Shown in pieces: positions 27,527 through 36,738 of a DNA stretch of 64,000 nucleotides; within the stretch, counting starts at the first letter, position 1, and each line of letters starts with the position of its first letter. The notes beneath the pieces are model-generated. The model saw only the letters and a list, made by a program, of their open reading frames with translations. It was not told the origin of the DNA and did no database searches. The DNA comes from Bremerella volcania (GTDB lineage: Bacteria; Planctomycetota; Planctomycetia; Pirellulales; Pirellulaceae), in assembly GCF_007748115.1 (NCBI RefSeq), contig NZ_CP036289.1, positions 2,046,001 to 2,110,000 on the forward strand, written 5' to 3'. A program made the translations under genes and the position numbers.

Positions 27527-29779
27527 TTAGCTGGCGGAATCCAACGCGCGGACGGTATCCTTCAAACGCCCGGGGGTCGCCCAGGCAACCACTTCTCGCG
27601 AAGCTTTACGAAGCTCTTGCTTGAGGGTTGAATTGGTGGATGGGTCATCATGATAGATTGCTTGTTGCCCTAGCGTGTGATAGCGCTGCAAACAATCTTG
27701 CTGCGGATCGAGACGAAGAACACAGTTGGCAAAGGATTGCCCTGCGTGCGGCGCAATACCGGCTGTTTTGAACCGGTTTCGGAGCAATCGCTGCGTCTTA
27801 TGAACAATTTCACGAGGTGTTTGCCAGGGCCAGTAACGCCAGAGCAGGTAAAAGATCAAGCTCTCAAGCGGACGAATAACCAGCTTCGCGAGCACCAGCA
27901 CGCAAATCAGCACGCCGGCAATTCGAACGCCATGATCAGCGAGAAAATTCCATACGGTCAACGCGATGGTCGCTTGCTCCTGATCGTTTGCCGAAGGGAT
28001 GTCAAAGCCAGGAGTTGGTTCAATATCGACCCACACTCGATCATCGAGTTTGACCTGAGCCCAGTAATGCACGTCGTCTTCTTCAATGGCAACGTTACCG
28101 GTAAGCCACGAGCGTTTGTTCTCGTTGGCGTAGTAGCCACCTACCAGGCGAGTCGGATAGCCGAGGGACCGCAACAGCACGACGGCGGACGACGCAAAGA
28201 GATAGTCAGGGCCACGTTTGGATTCAACGAGAAAGTAGAAGACGGAATCGGTTTCGCCAGCCGGAATCGTTGCCTGGGGATCGTACTCGGCGTGATTGCG
28301 GAGTCCATTAACGACCCCCATGATTTCCTCCCAACCAGGATCAGTGCCGTCGGTCCACTCCTGAACGAGTGCGGCTAACTCGTCGGGCAGGAATGGTCCC
28401 TCTTGTGCTTCTCGCCACTGCCTTAATTTGGAGAGAACGCTGGACTGGCGGTATTCGTTTCCGCGGGTCGTCGCTAAAAACTTCCAGAGCAGTTGGGGAT
28501 CGCTCTTCATTTGTTCGGCTAGTGCCTGAAGCTCGTAGTGGGTCACGACCAGGGACGCTTCGTTGGCCCACTCTGGGTGGCTTTGCATCAAACGCTGCAG
28601 ATCGGAAGGAGAGATCTTACTGAGATCAGGCGACATTGTGCCGGCACCTTGGTCGGCCATTGCTTTGACTATGGCCGTGCGGGCCTGTTCCAGAAAGTTT
28701 TCGTCGGTGATATCCAAGTTCTGAGTGATCTTCGAATAGTCGAGATCATCGGCATTGAGCAGCTTCGACAATCCTTGTTGATCGGCGATTTGCGCCGTCA
28801 TGGCAGGTAGTTGCGATTTCTTCTCGGCGAGCCACTGCTTGCCGTTGAATTGTTCGTAATGCGTGGAAGGTATGTGGCGGACTTGGGTGGTATCCAGGCT
28901 GAATAGCTTCTCAAAGTCTTGATTCTCGCTGGGGGCACTGCGGATCGTCGAGAATTCCCGGAACTGTTCACGGTGGGCACGCCGTTTGGCCTCGTCCTTG
29001 CCTTGGCTGCTCCCTTCGGCATCTTCGCCATGTTTCTTGTTCGTGGCATGGTCGATGGCAATCTCTTCCTCTTCCTTTTGAAAGGAAAAGTCCGACTTCA
29101 CTCGGCGTTCCTTCTGCCGCGCGAGGCTATCCAACGACTTATCAACCTTTCTTTCTTTATCCGAGTAGATGAAGAAGGTCACCGCGAAACCGGTTAGCAC
29201 CAGCAAAGTACAGGTAATCACGAAGTCTGGCTTCCAGCGGGTAGCGCCATATCGACCGTCGGTTTCCCATGGCAGTGATTCATTGGCAGACAACCAGAAT
29301 GCCATGATGATTAGTTCGGCCAGGGTACAGATCGTGACCGCGAGCGAACTTTCCAGCGTGAAGGAAAACAGAACAAGCAGTAGTCCAATAAACAGCGTTG
29401 CCCGACGACGGATCGGGTCGAACGTGAAGATCGCCGAGGTCGCGCACAGATTACGCAGCGACTCCATCAGCAGAGCATCGATACGCTCGTCGGCCCCGAA
29501 TCCGAAGACGCGGACAACTGGGATTGCCAACGCCGCGCACATGATGGTTGCTTGAACGATTGGCGGAAAATAAGGGTGTCTCGCGGTTGTTTGATCGCGG
29601 CCGAATCGGCTGGCCAGGGTGAAGAGTAACCAGATTCCCAGCCCCCAACCGGCGCTGATTGCCAGGGCGATGGGCGTGCCCAACTTGTCGAAGATCGTCA
29701 CGTTGGCGGCGGTAACTCCGGCGATGGCCGACGCCAGCGTAAGCCATTGGAGACGCATCGTCGTCTGCGTATTAGCCAT
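27527..29779 (-). CDS. Transglutaminase-like membrane protein lacking the catalytic Cys
   Basis: 750 residues. Several N-terminal membrane segments (LQWLTLASAIAGVTAANVTI onward, to about residue 200), a long charged region, a transglutaminase-like domain at about 500-590, one more helix (GVLICVLVLAKLVI) and a cytoplasmic DUF4129-like tail. The Cys motif reads GPDYLFASS, so the nucleophile position is Asp525 (codon 28205-28207, GAC). The His571 (DVHYW) and Asp585 (WVDIEPTPG) partners are retained. The ATG at 29779 overlaps the end of the DUF58 gene by eight bases, implying translational coupling. The domain is therefore probably non-enzymatic or uses another chemistry. Confidence 0.86.
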   Translation of the reverse strand: MANTQTTMRLQWLTLASAIAGVTAANVTIFDKLGTPIALAISAGWGLGIWLLFTLASRFGRDQTTARHPYFPPIVQATIMCAALAIPVVRVFGFGADERIDALLMESLRNLCATSAIFTFDPIRRRATLFIGLLLVLFSFTLESSLAVTICTLAELIIMAFWLSANESLPWETDGRYGATRWKPDFVITCTLLVLTGFAVTFFIYSDKERKVDKSLDSLARQKERRVKSDFSFQKEEEEIAIDHATNKKHGEDAEGSSQGKDEAKRRAHREQFREFSTIRSAPSENQDFEKLFSLDTTQVRHIPSTHYEQFNGKQWLAEKKSQLPAMTAQIADQQGLSKLLNADDLDYSKITQNLDITDENFLEQARTAIVKAMADQGAGTMSPDLSKISPSDLQRLMQSHPEWANEASLVVTHYELQALAEQMKSDPQLLWKFLATTRGNEYRQSSVLSKLRQWREAQEGPFLPDELAALVQEWTDGTDPGWEEIMGVVNGLRNHAEYDPQATIPAGETDSVFYFLVESKRGPDYLFASSAVVLLRSLGYPTRLVGGYYANENKRSWLTGNVAIEEDDVHYWAQVKLDDRVWVDIEPTPGFDIPSANDQEQATIALTVWNFLADHGVRIAGVLICVLVLAKLVIRPLESLIFYLLWRYWPWQTPREIVHKTQRLLRNRFKTAGIAPHAGQSFANCVLRLDPQQDCLQRYHTLGQQAIYHDDPSTNSTLKQELRKASREVVAWATPGRLKDTVRALDSAS

Positions 29780-30974
29780 ACAGTACCGATCCCGTTTGCT
29801 GAATCGTGTTACGCCAGTCACTGTGGGGCGGTAGCCATACACAACGAGCACCCTGCCCTGGCGCGGGTTCGATGGGACTGGTGCACAGGATTTCGTCGTG
29901 CCAACTATCGGGGTAGCTTTCACCAAGCGGACGCTGGGTTACAAGCACCGATCGCATGGTATCGCGTCGAGTCGTGGAGGGGTACTCGACTTCCCGAGGG
30001 TGATTTTCCGTATCGAGCATGGCGAGATAGTCAAACACCGGCAACAGTCCGTTCTGGTCGATTCCTTCCCACGAGCGATGACCGGACAATTCAAAATCGA
30101 CATGCCAGTTATCACCGACGGCTTGTGAAATGAGGCTGGCAGCAATACTGATCGCGGCTTCATACGCCTCGGCCGCTTCGATGTCGTCCGAGTTTTGCTT
30201 TTCAAGATCGAGTCGGATTCGCAGCCGCCGCGAAGAAGTCGATTCCCGTTCGCAAACGATCAAATCACCGCGTCGGGCCGTATGCCGCCAATGAACGCGG
30301 CGGAGGGATTCGCCAGGCCGATAGGGACGTGGTCCGGCAATGTCCCCTTCATCCCCCCAGTGACGAGCACTGGTCGCTGAACTTTCGTAACCCGAATAGC
30401 GAGAGTCGCTGACGCGACCGGCTAACGGAACGATCTCGGGCCAAATGATCGCTTGGTTGGGGATAGGAAAGGTCTTCGTGGCGGTGAAAAGCCCGAAGGG
30501 GAATCGCGTGACGAGCGTGCCAGTTTGATCGGGAAACAGGCCGCGTGCACTAGGGACCAGCGAAACGACGTCGTTGGTCGTTCCCTTACGCTCGATACGC
30601 GGCACCATGTGTTCGTGCTGATACCCTTCCGGGCTACTTCCTGACGGACGTTCACTGAGACGGAGGACTGTCGTCCCCCAGGTCCACCAGTTCTGATTTT
30701 CGACTTGAATCCGAACCGGCATCTCTTGCCCTACTTGTCCGCGGTACTGCAAAGGAGTGATTTTGGCGAGCAGCTTTTGGATCGACAGATAAGGTAGAAG
30801 AACCCCGACGGCTGCGATCAGTAGTAATGTCCCGGTCACGATGAACGCGCGACCGTGCCAGACAACTCCGCACATGACCGACGCACCCATCACGCAAACC
30901 AACACCCATCCCATGGGATGCGAAGTTTGACCTCTTGAAGTGCTGGCAGAAGGTGTCTTAGGCGTAGGGTTCAT
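29772..30974 (-). CDS. DUF58-domain membrane protein
   Basis: 400 residues. Two N-terminal membrane helices (WVLVCVMGASVMCGVVWHG and FIVTGTLLLIAAVGVLLPYL), a beta-rich region, then the DUF58 core with the signature GPRPYRPGESLRRVHWRHTA at about 240. The domain is VWA-related and pairs with MoxR. The first gene of the DUF58-transglutaminase-MoxR cluster. The ATG at 30974 has AAGG directly upstream, a poor spacing. The role is probably envelope-related; no substrate known. Confidence 0.9.
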   Translation of the reverse strand: MNPTPKTPSASTSRGQTSHPMGWVLVCVMGASVMCGVVWHGRAFIVTGTLLLIAAVGVLLPYLSIQKLLAKITPLQYRGQVGQEMPVRIQVENQNWWTWGTTVLRLSERPSGSSPEGYQHEHMVPRIERKGTTNDVVSLVPSARGLFPDQTGTLVTRFPFGLFTATKTFPIPNQAIIWPEIVPLAGRVSDSRYSGYESSATSARHWGDEGDIAGPRPYRPGESLRRVHWRHTARRGDLIVCERESTSSRRLRIRLDLEKQNSDDIEAAEAYEAAISIAASLISQAVGDNWHVDFELSGHRSWEGIDQNGLLPVFDYLAMLDTENHPREVEYPSTTRRDTMRSVLVTQRPLGESYPDSWHDEILCTSPIEPAPGQGARCVWLPPHSDWRNTIQQTGSVLYG

Positions 30975-31168
30975 CCTTGACGCTTCGCTGCCGTTGGGGT
31001 GAACGAAAGTGGGAATTGATAGGTGACCGCTACGTCATTGTTCGAGGTTTTGGAGCAAGGGAAAGTGCCCTGACCGAATCTTCATCGAGAATTCGCTTAG
31101 ATCCGGTCGAATCGGTACAATAGGTGATCTAGCTCACCGAACTTCCTCTTCCTCCCGAGTCCTTACCC

Positions 31169-32506
31169 ATGCTGAGATTCGCCGTTGGTTTCGCCCTCCT
31201 TTTGGTTTGCTCTTCTCCCCTCTTGGCAGAAAAAACGCAGCGGCCGAACATTGTCGTCATCATGGCGGACGATATCGGCTATGAGTGCCTGGGATGCTAC
31301 GGGAGCGAGGCCTATCCTACGCCGAATATCGATCGTCTGGCCGCGGAAGGGTTACGTTTCGACAACGCTCATTCACAGCCGATCTGTACCCCTTCACGTG
31401 TGCAGATCATGACGGGCATTTACAACAATCGAAATTACATTCGATTTGGAATGCTCGATCCCAAAGCGGTCACTTTTGCCAACCTGTTGCGCGATGCCGG
31501 TTACCAGACGTGTATCGCTGGAAAATGGCAACTCGACGGCGGTTTCGACGGGCCACGTCAGTTTGGTTTCGATCATTACTGTTTGTGGCAACTCACGCGG
31601 CGTCCGAGTCGTTACCCGAACCCCGGCTTAGAAATCGATGGCAAAGAAGTCGACTTCAAGAATGGTGAGTTCGGTCCCGACGTGGTGAGTGACTACGTTT
31701 GCGACTTCATCCAGACGCACCAGGATAAGCCATTCCTTGTTTATTACCCGATGATCGCTCCCCACTGGCCGTTTTTGCCGACCCCTGATCATCCCGACTG
31801 GGACCCCACGATGTGGCGGGACGCGAAGAACGAACCAGGCGGATACAAAGGACCGAAGTATTGGGACGCCATGGTGCGTTACACCGACAAGATGGTCGGC
31901 AAGGTCGTCGATAAGCTGGACGAACTCAACCTGCGCGAGAAGACGTTGATCTTATGGACCGGTGATAACGGAACGTACGAGTCGGTCGTCACGCCGTTTC
32001 ATGGAAGAGACTATCGCGGTGGAAAGGGAAAGACGAAGGACAACGGAACGCATGTCGGTTTCGTGGCGAGTTGGCCAGGCACGATCGAGCAAGGCAAGGT
32101 CGCCGCGGACCTGGTCGACTTCAGCGATGTGCTGCCGACGGTCCTTGAGGTGGCTGGGGTCGAAGTGCCTAAAAAGCTGGAAGTCGACGGAGTCAGCCTG
32201 GCCCCGGTCTTTCATGGCCACGAGAGGGCCAAGCCATACATCTATTGCTGGTACGAACGCAACGGGATGCGTGGGAAAGCGTCGCAGCATGTTCGTGACT
32301 CGCAGTACAAAGTGTATGCCAGCGGTCAAATCTACGATGTCGTTGAGGATCCACTCGAAAAGAATGATCTGGCCGGCAGCATGCCCCCAGGTTCAGAGCC
32401 GGAACGCATTGCGATGCTTCGCCGAGCGCTAGGCAAGCACGAAGCAATCACCAAAGCATCCGATGCGAAGCAGAGAGCCTTGCAGGAGAAGCACGGCAAG
32501 AAGTAA
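31169..32506 (+). CDS. Formylglycine-dependent sulfatase (S1 family)
   Basis: 445 residues. A signal peptide (MLRFAVGFALLLVCSSPLLA) is followed by NIVVIMADDIGYECLGCYG with metal-binding Asp residues. The activation motif is CTPSRVQIMTG (CxPxR), whose Cys is converted to formylglycine. The metal-side motif is WTGDNGTYES. The usual GKWHLG reads GKWQLDGG, so the His is Gln. Planctomycetes carry many such sulfatases against marine sulfated glycans. Its modifying enzyme is not in the window. It converges with the PhoD-like gene. Confidence 0.9.
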   Translation: MLRFAVGFALLLVCSSPLLAEKTQRPNIVVIMADDIGYECLGCYGSEAYPTPNIDRLAAEGLRFDNAHSQPICTPSRVQIMTGIYNNRNYIRFGMLDPKAVTFANLLRDAGYQTCIAGKWQLDGGFDGPRQFGFDHYCLWQLTRRPSRYPNPGLEIDGKEVDFKNGEFGPDVVSDYVCDFIQTHQDKPFLVYYPMIAPHWPFLPTPDHPDWDPTMWRDAKNEPGGYKGPKYWDAMVRYTDKMVGKVVDKLDELNLREKTLILWTGDNGTYESVVTPFHGRDYRGGKGKTKDNGTHVGFVASWPGTIEQGKVAADLVDFSDVLPTVLEVAGVEVPKKLEVDGVSLAPVFHGHERAKPYIYCWYERNGMRGKASQHVRDSQYKVYASGQIYDVVEDPLEKNDLAGSMPPGSEPERIAMLRRALGKHEAITKASDAKQRALQEKHGKK

Positions 32507-32536
32507 AAAAGGCCCGGCGAAGCAAATCGCCGGGCC
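32505..32536 (-). terminator. Rho-independent terminator (minus strand)
   Basis: A 10-bp perfect GC stem (GGCCCGGCGA 32511-32520, TCGCCGGGCC 32527-32536) with a six-base loop. On the minus strand it is followed by TTTTTT (32505-32510). It serves the PhoD-like gene and may also stop the convergent sulfatase transcript. Confidence 0.85.
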
Positions 32537-32560
32537 CTGAATTTGGTGAGTGAAACAGCG

Positions 32561-34501
32561 TTAGGCGAGTACCACGTCGATTGCTGTTTCGGCTTCGGCG
32601 ATGGCCAGAGAAGCGAAACTTACCTCGCCAGCTTTGTTCTTGCCGACATGAACGGTGTACGTACCTTCGGCGAAAACAGGCGGACGGAACGAAGTTCCGG
32701 AGACGCGCTGCGTATAGATGATCTCGTTGGTGTCATCCTTCACGACTTGTACGACCGGGTTCGCCTCGGCATCGAATTTGAGCTCCGGCAAAAAGCCGAC
32801 CGGTTTGCGTCCGTCGTAGTCCGCGACGGCAACTTGGATGGGCCAGCCTGGGAACTGCCCTTCGTCCCCCTTCGTGGCATCCGAGAATCGCGGCCAGCAT
32901 TCGATCGTGACCTCTTGCGTCTTCTTATTGAAACGCACCAGGCCATAACCGTCGGCTCGCTGCTTCTCGTCTTTGATGTTCGGCGGGTTGGCATAAGCCA
33001 TCATCGAGATCTTGTTACCCAGGCCATCTTTGAAGTCGCCGGTCCACGGTAGCGGGCTGTCGGGAACTGGGTTAGGGCCTGGCTTTTCATCTTCTGGATG
33101 CCACCAACGGCCGTAGATGGTGTTCACCAGCGCGGGACTCGTGAATCCATAAGGCCCGTCGCCGAATTGGTCGATGCCATGCTTCACCACGACAGCCAAG
33201 TGTTGGTCACCGCACAGGTGGATTGCCTTGGCTCGGCGAATTTCTTCCAAGGCCTTGCGACGGCCCGTTTGTGGCCAGCCATTGCAGTCGAGGTCGGCCA
33301 AGAGTCGGCCGGTTTCGCTGCCGTGCATATGAACGGCCCCGCAGAATGCGGTTTGCGAGAGGACGCACTTCATCTGCACGTCTTCCCAGTCTTGTCCCCA
33401 GTTGTTCAGGAACTTGAGCTGGCGCTCGCCCAGAAGGACCAAGCCTGACAGATCGATCGTGGCCGGGTCGTACGCGGGATCGTTGATATGGTCAGGCCGC
33501 GGACCCATCTGCGGGATTTTACCGGCCGGGCCACTCTTGAACTTTCGATCTTCCAGAATCGCGAAGTCGACGCCACCTACCTTCATGCTCGTAAAGTAAA
33601 CGGTAATGCCGCGTTCGATCGGCTCTGGATCGGGTGGATCAGGCAAGTGCCACGACTGTTGCCGCTGCACCATGTTGACGTACTCGGCCGGAAACATGAA
33701 GCCGCCGTCTGCATTGCCTGACAATGTCGACAGCTTGCCGTTTTCGCCCCAGAGATTGGGCTGTCCCACGTCGTGGTCGTCCGGTGTGCAGATGGTAGGA
33801 CGATCCTTGATCACGTCACGGAATTGCAGACCAAATTCGATCCAGCCTGCAGTGTGTTCGGTATGGCGATAAGTTTGATCGCCGGCGAAAAAGAGCAGAT
33901 CAGGATCTTGATGCAGCAGGTTCTCGACGATCTCGTGACGTTCACCGGTCGTACGGCTCGAGTTGCACGACATATTCGCGACGACGATCGTTTCCTTGTC
34001 GATCGGATCTTTGCGGATCGTTCCCTCGAACATGGCCTCGTTGCCGTGGCGCACGCGGTAAGGCACCGTCTTCGACCCGTCCCAGTCTTCGACGCGGAAG
34101 TGGGCACTCCAGCCTGGAAAGAGGACTTCCTCTTTGGCGATCTCGACCCACTTGCCATCCTTTTGAATTTCCAGTCGGGCGACGCGGGCCTCGTCCGGTT
34201 TCAGCGGGTAGAGCTGCGCGGTCATCTTCAGCACGCCGTTGGCTTGCGTGTAGACGGCAAACGCAACTACTTCATCGCGTGGAACAATCATCGACGGAGG
34301 CGCGTTGCGTCCGTTGGCTTTCTTGTCCCACCAGTTTCCGACGGCGAGAGAATCGAGCCGCTTATGGTCGGCACCAAACGGCATGGCCGGATCCATTTCT
34401 TTCGCGGCGGCCTGCGCGTCTTGAGCCGAAGCGATGGCGGCTGGTCCGCTCCAAGCAAATGCCGAGGAGAGCTTCAGCCAGATACGTCGAGAGAGCTTCA
34501 T
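32561..34501 (-). CDS. PhoD-like metallophosphatase
   Basis: 646 residues. The N-terminus (KLSRRIWLKLSSAFAWSGPA) looks like a twin-arginine signal. The metallophosphatase core shows NMSCNSS, LLFFAGDQTYRH, PTICTPDDHDVGQPN and HLCGDQHLAVV, matching the GDQ/DDHD/GDxH metal sites of the PhoD/alkaline phosphatase D family. A C-terminal beta-sandwich-like region follows. It is probably an exported calcium/iron-dependent phosphatase or phosphodiesterase. The protein is longer than classic PhoD. Monocistronic by position. Confidence 0.86.
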   Translation of the reverse strand: MKLSRRIWLKLSSAFAWSGPAAIASAQDAQAAAKEMDPAMPFGADHKRLDSLAVGNWWDKKANGRNAPPSMIVPRDEVVAFAVYTQANGVLKMTAQLYPLKPDEARVARLEIQKDGKWVEIAKEEVLFPGWSAHFRVEDWDGSKTVPYRVRHGNEAMFEGTIRKDPIDKETIVVANMSCNSSRTTGERHEIVENLLHQDPDLLFFAGDQTYRHTEHTAGWIEFGLQFRDVIKDRPTICTPDDHDVGQPNLWGENGKLSTLSGNADGGFMFPAEYVNMVQRQQSWHLPDPPDPEPIERGITVYFTSMKVGGVDFAILEDRKFKSGPAGKIPQMGPRPDHINDPAYDPATIDLSGLVLLGERQLKFLNNWGQDWEDVQMKCVLSQTAFCGAVHMHGSETGRLLADLDCNGWPQTGRRKALEEIRRAKAIHLCGDQHLAVVVKHGIDQFGDGPYGFTSPALVNTIYGRWWHPEDEKPGPNPVPDSPLPWTGDFKDGLGNKISMMAYANPPNIKDEKQRADGYGLVRFNKKTQEVTIECWPRFSDATKGDEGQFPGWPIQVAVADYDGRKPVGFLPELKFDAEANPVVQVVKDDTNEIIYTQRVSGTSFRPPVFAEGTYTVHVGKNKAGEVSFASLAIAEAETAIDVVLA

Positions 34502-34675
34502 GATGCTATGGGGGTGAAAAGGAATTTGGCAGGAATTTCTGGATCGGTTGTCCGTATGATTCTTTGAGAATCACCAGGACAGACGCAATCCTTCTATTGT
34601 GGTCCAACAGCAGAGGTTCACAACCATATTACGTCGTTTGCTGGGCGAATCTGACGGGGAATTGTGCGGCTAGCC

Positions 34676-34711
34676 TAAAAAAACGCCAGGGCTGCGATTA
34701 GCCGAGGCGTT
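34676..34711 (-). terminator. Rho-independent terminator of the TROVE gene
   Basis: On the minus strand AACGCC...GGCGTT (34682-34687 and 34706-34711) closes an inner GGCT/AGCC stem and is followed by a run of T (34676-34683). It lies 18 bases after the TROVE stop codon. Confidence 0.82.
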
Positions 34712-34728
34712 ATCCACATAGTTTTCAA

Positions 34729-36390
34729 TTATTCAGCCAATTTAATGGCGTCAATTTCCGCCACGAAACGGCTTCCGTCATCCTCCAGGAACGATGCCAC
34801 GACCTGGAAGACCGCATCGCTGAACCCACCGACATTCAGGATGTCGGCCCGCTCCGGAGCCTGGGTCGTGGTGTAGGGCTGCAAGTCGATACACACCAGC
34901 TTGGGCGTAGCGATCTCGTGACCGCGAAGCTTCATCTGGTTGGCAACAAACTTTTGCCACTCACTCATCACGCCCGTCTGGCCGTAGCTTCCATATCCGT
35001 ACGGACGATTCTTGGTGATCCAGCTTTCGTTATCACTTAAGAGGATCACCCCGGCAAAGGGCCGATGTGCGTAACGTCCGTTGGCGGTTTGCAGTGGAAT
35101 GGAACAGTCGGTTCCACCACCACCGTAACGGGATAGCCGATCGGACAAGCTCAAGATCGAATCGTTGGGATCGAACTTCGCATCGTACGCAACGGTATCG
35201 AACGGCACGACCACGCTGTCCGGATTACGACGCAGGATCGCCGCTGCGAACAGCGCCGCCACGTCGACGCACCGCATCGTGGAAGTTGCTCCGCGGCCGC
35301 GGTAGCCGGTGACCGGACAATGCATCGATCCCGACACGTCCAAGCCGATCAGGACCGGACCAGGTAGCTGCGGAATGTTCCCACACGCAATCTCGGCAGC
35401 GCGGTGCAGCGCCGACTTGATTGCCTGCGGAACTTCATCCGAGGCATGCTTGTAGGCGGCCAGGAACTGGTACGGGAACTGCTTCGAACGCTTGATCTCA
35501 CGCTCGTCGGACAGCCGCTTCGCGATCAAGGCAACCATTTCGGCATCAGGCTTACCTGATTCGCTCCGCAGTACGCCCTGACGCAGCAGCGTATTCAAGT
35601 TCATCCGCAGTGCCTGCGGACCCATCTGCTTGGCGATCGCCTTCCAGGCATGCGCATCCTTGGCCGCATCAGCCAGCAGGTCCCACCGCACCGACAAATC
35701 GCGCACGATGCGGGCCTGTTCGGCCCCCTTCTTCGCTTCACGGAAGGCATTCAGCTGGCGCACTTCCTCCGGCAAGTCGTGCAGCGTAGCGGGAGCCCAC
35801 TGCGCGACCGGCTTTCCGGTCAACCAACCAAACAGCGCACGGCGCTCGTTGTTGGTTGGCTTAGGCCGAGCCATCCGCAGCACGTCGCGCAGCGAAGGAT
35901 CGTTACCGATCGAAGCGGAAAGCAGCTTCAGCGTGGAAGCGTCGTTCAGCCAACGCTCGAAGGCCCGCTTCAAGCTGGAAGACAATCCATTGCGTCCAAA
36001 GCGTCCGCTACGAACCATCTGGAACACGTTACGCAGCATGCGTCCATTGTCGACGACGCGGTCGAACACCTGATGGGTCAACTCCGTATCGCGAACCGAC
36101 AACATCACCAACAGCGCGGCCGGCATATCCTTCATCATTCCGCGCTGCCGCGCGTAAATGGCCAGCTTGGCCAGGAACCGGTCGTCGTTGACCTGATCTA
36201 CGAGCTTCACGACCTCGTCCAACTGCTGCTGACCGGTTGCGTAGAACGTACCGCTCAAGCATCCGGTGGATGCCAACTGCGCGAGTGCATGCTGGGGCGA
36301 CAACGCGTAGGCGGGGCCTCCGGCAGCATTACGCGCGTTAGCGCTGGGACGATGAGACTTGGTAGAACCGAACAACAGCTTGTTAGCCAT
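34729..36390 (-). CDS. rsr: TROVE-domain Ro60 orthologue (Rsr-like) with VWA MIDAS
   Basis: 553 residues from the ATG at 36390, with AAGGAG nine bases upstream; a longer frame to 36522 runs into the RNA gene and is rejected. Residues 1-340 are the HEAT-like TROVE ring that binds misfolded-RNA ends and Y RNA ([20 protein letters not shown], then [18 protein letters not shown]). Residues 345-553 are a VWA domain with a full MIDAS motif DVSGSMHC (D351, S353, S355) and a later [11 protein letters not shown]. Bacterial Ro proteins assist rRNA maturation and RNA decay, gated by Y RNA. Two Y-RNA-like genes lie immediately upstream on the same strand. Confidence 0.93.
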   Translation of the reverse strand: MANKLLFGSTKSHRPSANARNAAGGPAYALSPQHALAQLASTGCLSGTFYATGQQQLDEVVKLVDQVNDDRFLAKLAIYARQRGMMKDMPAALLVMLSVRDTELTHQVFDRVVDNGRMLRNVFQMVRSGRFGRNGLSSSLKRAFERWLNDASTLKLLSASIGNDPSLRDVLRMARPKPTNNERRALFGWLTGKPVAQWAPATLHDLPEEVRQLNAFREAKKGAEQARIVRDLSVRWDLLADAAKDAHAWKAIAKQMGPQALRMNLNTLLRQGVLRSESGKPDAEMVALIAKRLSDEREIKRSKQFPYQFLAAYKHASDEVPQAIKSALHRAAEIACGNIPQLPGPVLIGLDVSGSMHCPVTGYRGRGATSTMRCVDVAALFAAAILRRNPDSVVVPFDTVAYDAKFDPNDSILSLSDRLSRYGGGGTDCSIPLQTANGRYAHRPFAGVILLSDNESWITKNRPYGYGSYGQTGVMSEWQKFVANQMKLRGHEIATPKLVCIDLQPYTTTQAPERADILNVGGFSDAVFQVVASFLEDDGSRFVAEIDAIKLAE

Positions 36391-36429
36391 GGAAACATTC
36401 TCCTTGGCGAAGAATAAAAAAGTGAAAAA

Positions 36430-36541
36430 GCACACTCGACGAAGGGATGGCGAGAGCTCGGCCCGCACAATCAAAAAGGGCGGGCCGTCAAGAATCGAAC
36501 TTGAAAAACCATGTACTCCCAACCAGCAGTCGAGGGTGTGC
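36430..36541 (-). ncRNA. Y-RNA-like RNA 2 (reduced tRNA mimic lacking a D arm)
   Basis: About 112 bases. The ends pair: 5' GCACACCCTCGAC (36541-36529) with 3' GTCGAGTGTGC (36440-36430), leaving a two-base bulge. Inside is the motif GACTGCTGGTTGGGAGTACA, shared with the upstream RNA. Then comes a T arm, TCAAG-TTCGATT-CTTGA (36504-36488), directly followed by an 8-bp stem CGGCCCGC/GCGGGCCG (36487-36480 and 36466-36459) in the acceptor-stem position, closed by a 13-base loop. Only AGCTC remains where a D arm would start. CTTTTTCACTTTTTT follows the 3' end, and the TROVE start is 40 bases further. Stems were paired by eye. Confidence 0.7.
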
Positions 36542-36558
36542 GAAAAATGTTTTAAAAG

Positions 36559-36706
36559 GAAATGATCGACGAGGAATTGACCAGAGGTAATAACGCTGCT
36601 CTATCCACTGAGCTACACCCCCAAATTTGAAAGCAGGGGTGGCAGGATTCGAACCTGCGACACGCGGCTCTGCAAGCATGTACTCCAATCGGCAGTCAAT
36701 CATTTC
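36559..36706 (-). ncRNA. yrlA: Y-RNA-like RNA 1 (YrlA-type, circularly permuted tRNA mimic)
   Basis: About 148 bases. A closing stem joins 5' GAAATGATTGAC (36706-36695) to 3' GTCGATCATTTC (36570-36559), 12 pairs with one G-U. A short inner ATTG/CAAT stem follows. The head is a tRNA in permuted order: T arm GCAGG-TTCGAAT-CCTGC (36658-36642), 3' acceptor strand CACCCCT (36641-36635), a 12-base connector, 5' acceptor strand GGGGGTG (36622-36616), then the D arm GCTC-AGTGGATA-GAGC (36613-36598). Loop signatures (GG in D, TTCGAAT in T) are perfect. Bacterial YrlA RNAs have this layout, with the Ro-binding stem in place of the anticodon arm. TROVE lies downstream. Confidence 0.8.
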
Positions 36707-36735
36707 GTTCGTGCGATCACCATTGCGATCGTACG
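36707..36735 (-). other. Hairpin between the tRNA-Gln-like gene and Y RNA 1
   Basis: On the minus strand CGTACGATC and GATCGCACG can pair (nine positions, one A-C mismatch) around GCAATGGT. There is no T tract, so it is not a terminator. It may be a processing signal between the two RNAs or part of a longer leader on Y RNA 1. Confidence 0.4.
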
Positions 36736-36738
36736 AGG

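Noticed and set aside
36598-36658. Two truncated tRNAs: one with only a T arm and acceptor 3' strand, one with only an acceptor 5' strand and D arm
   Set aside because: The two acceptor halves are complementary to each other and lie inside a closing stem, so one permuted tRNA-like RNA explains both better than two unrelated fragments.
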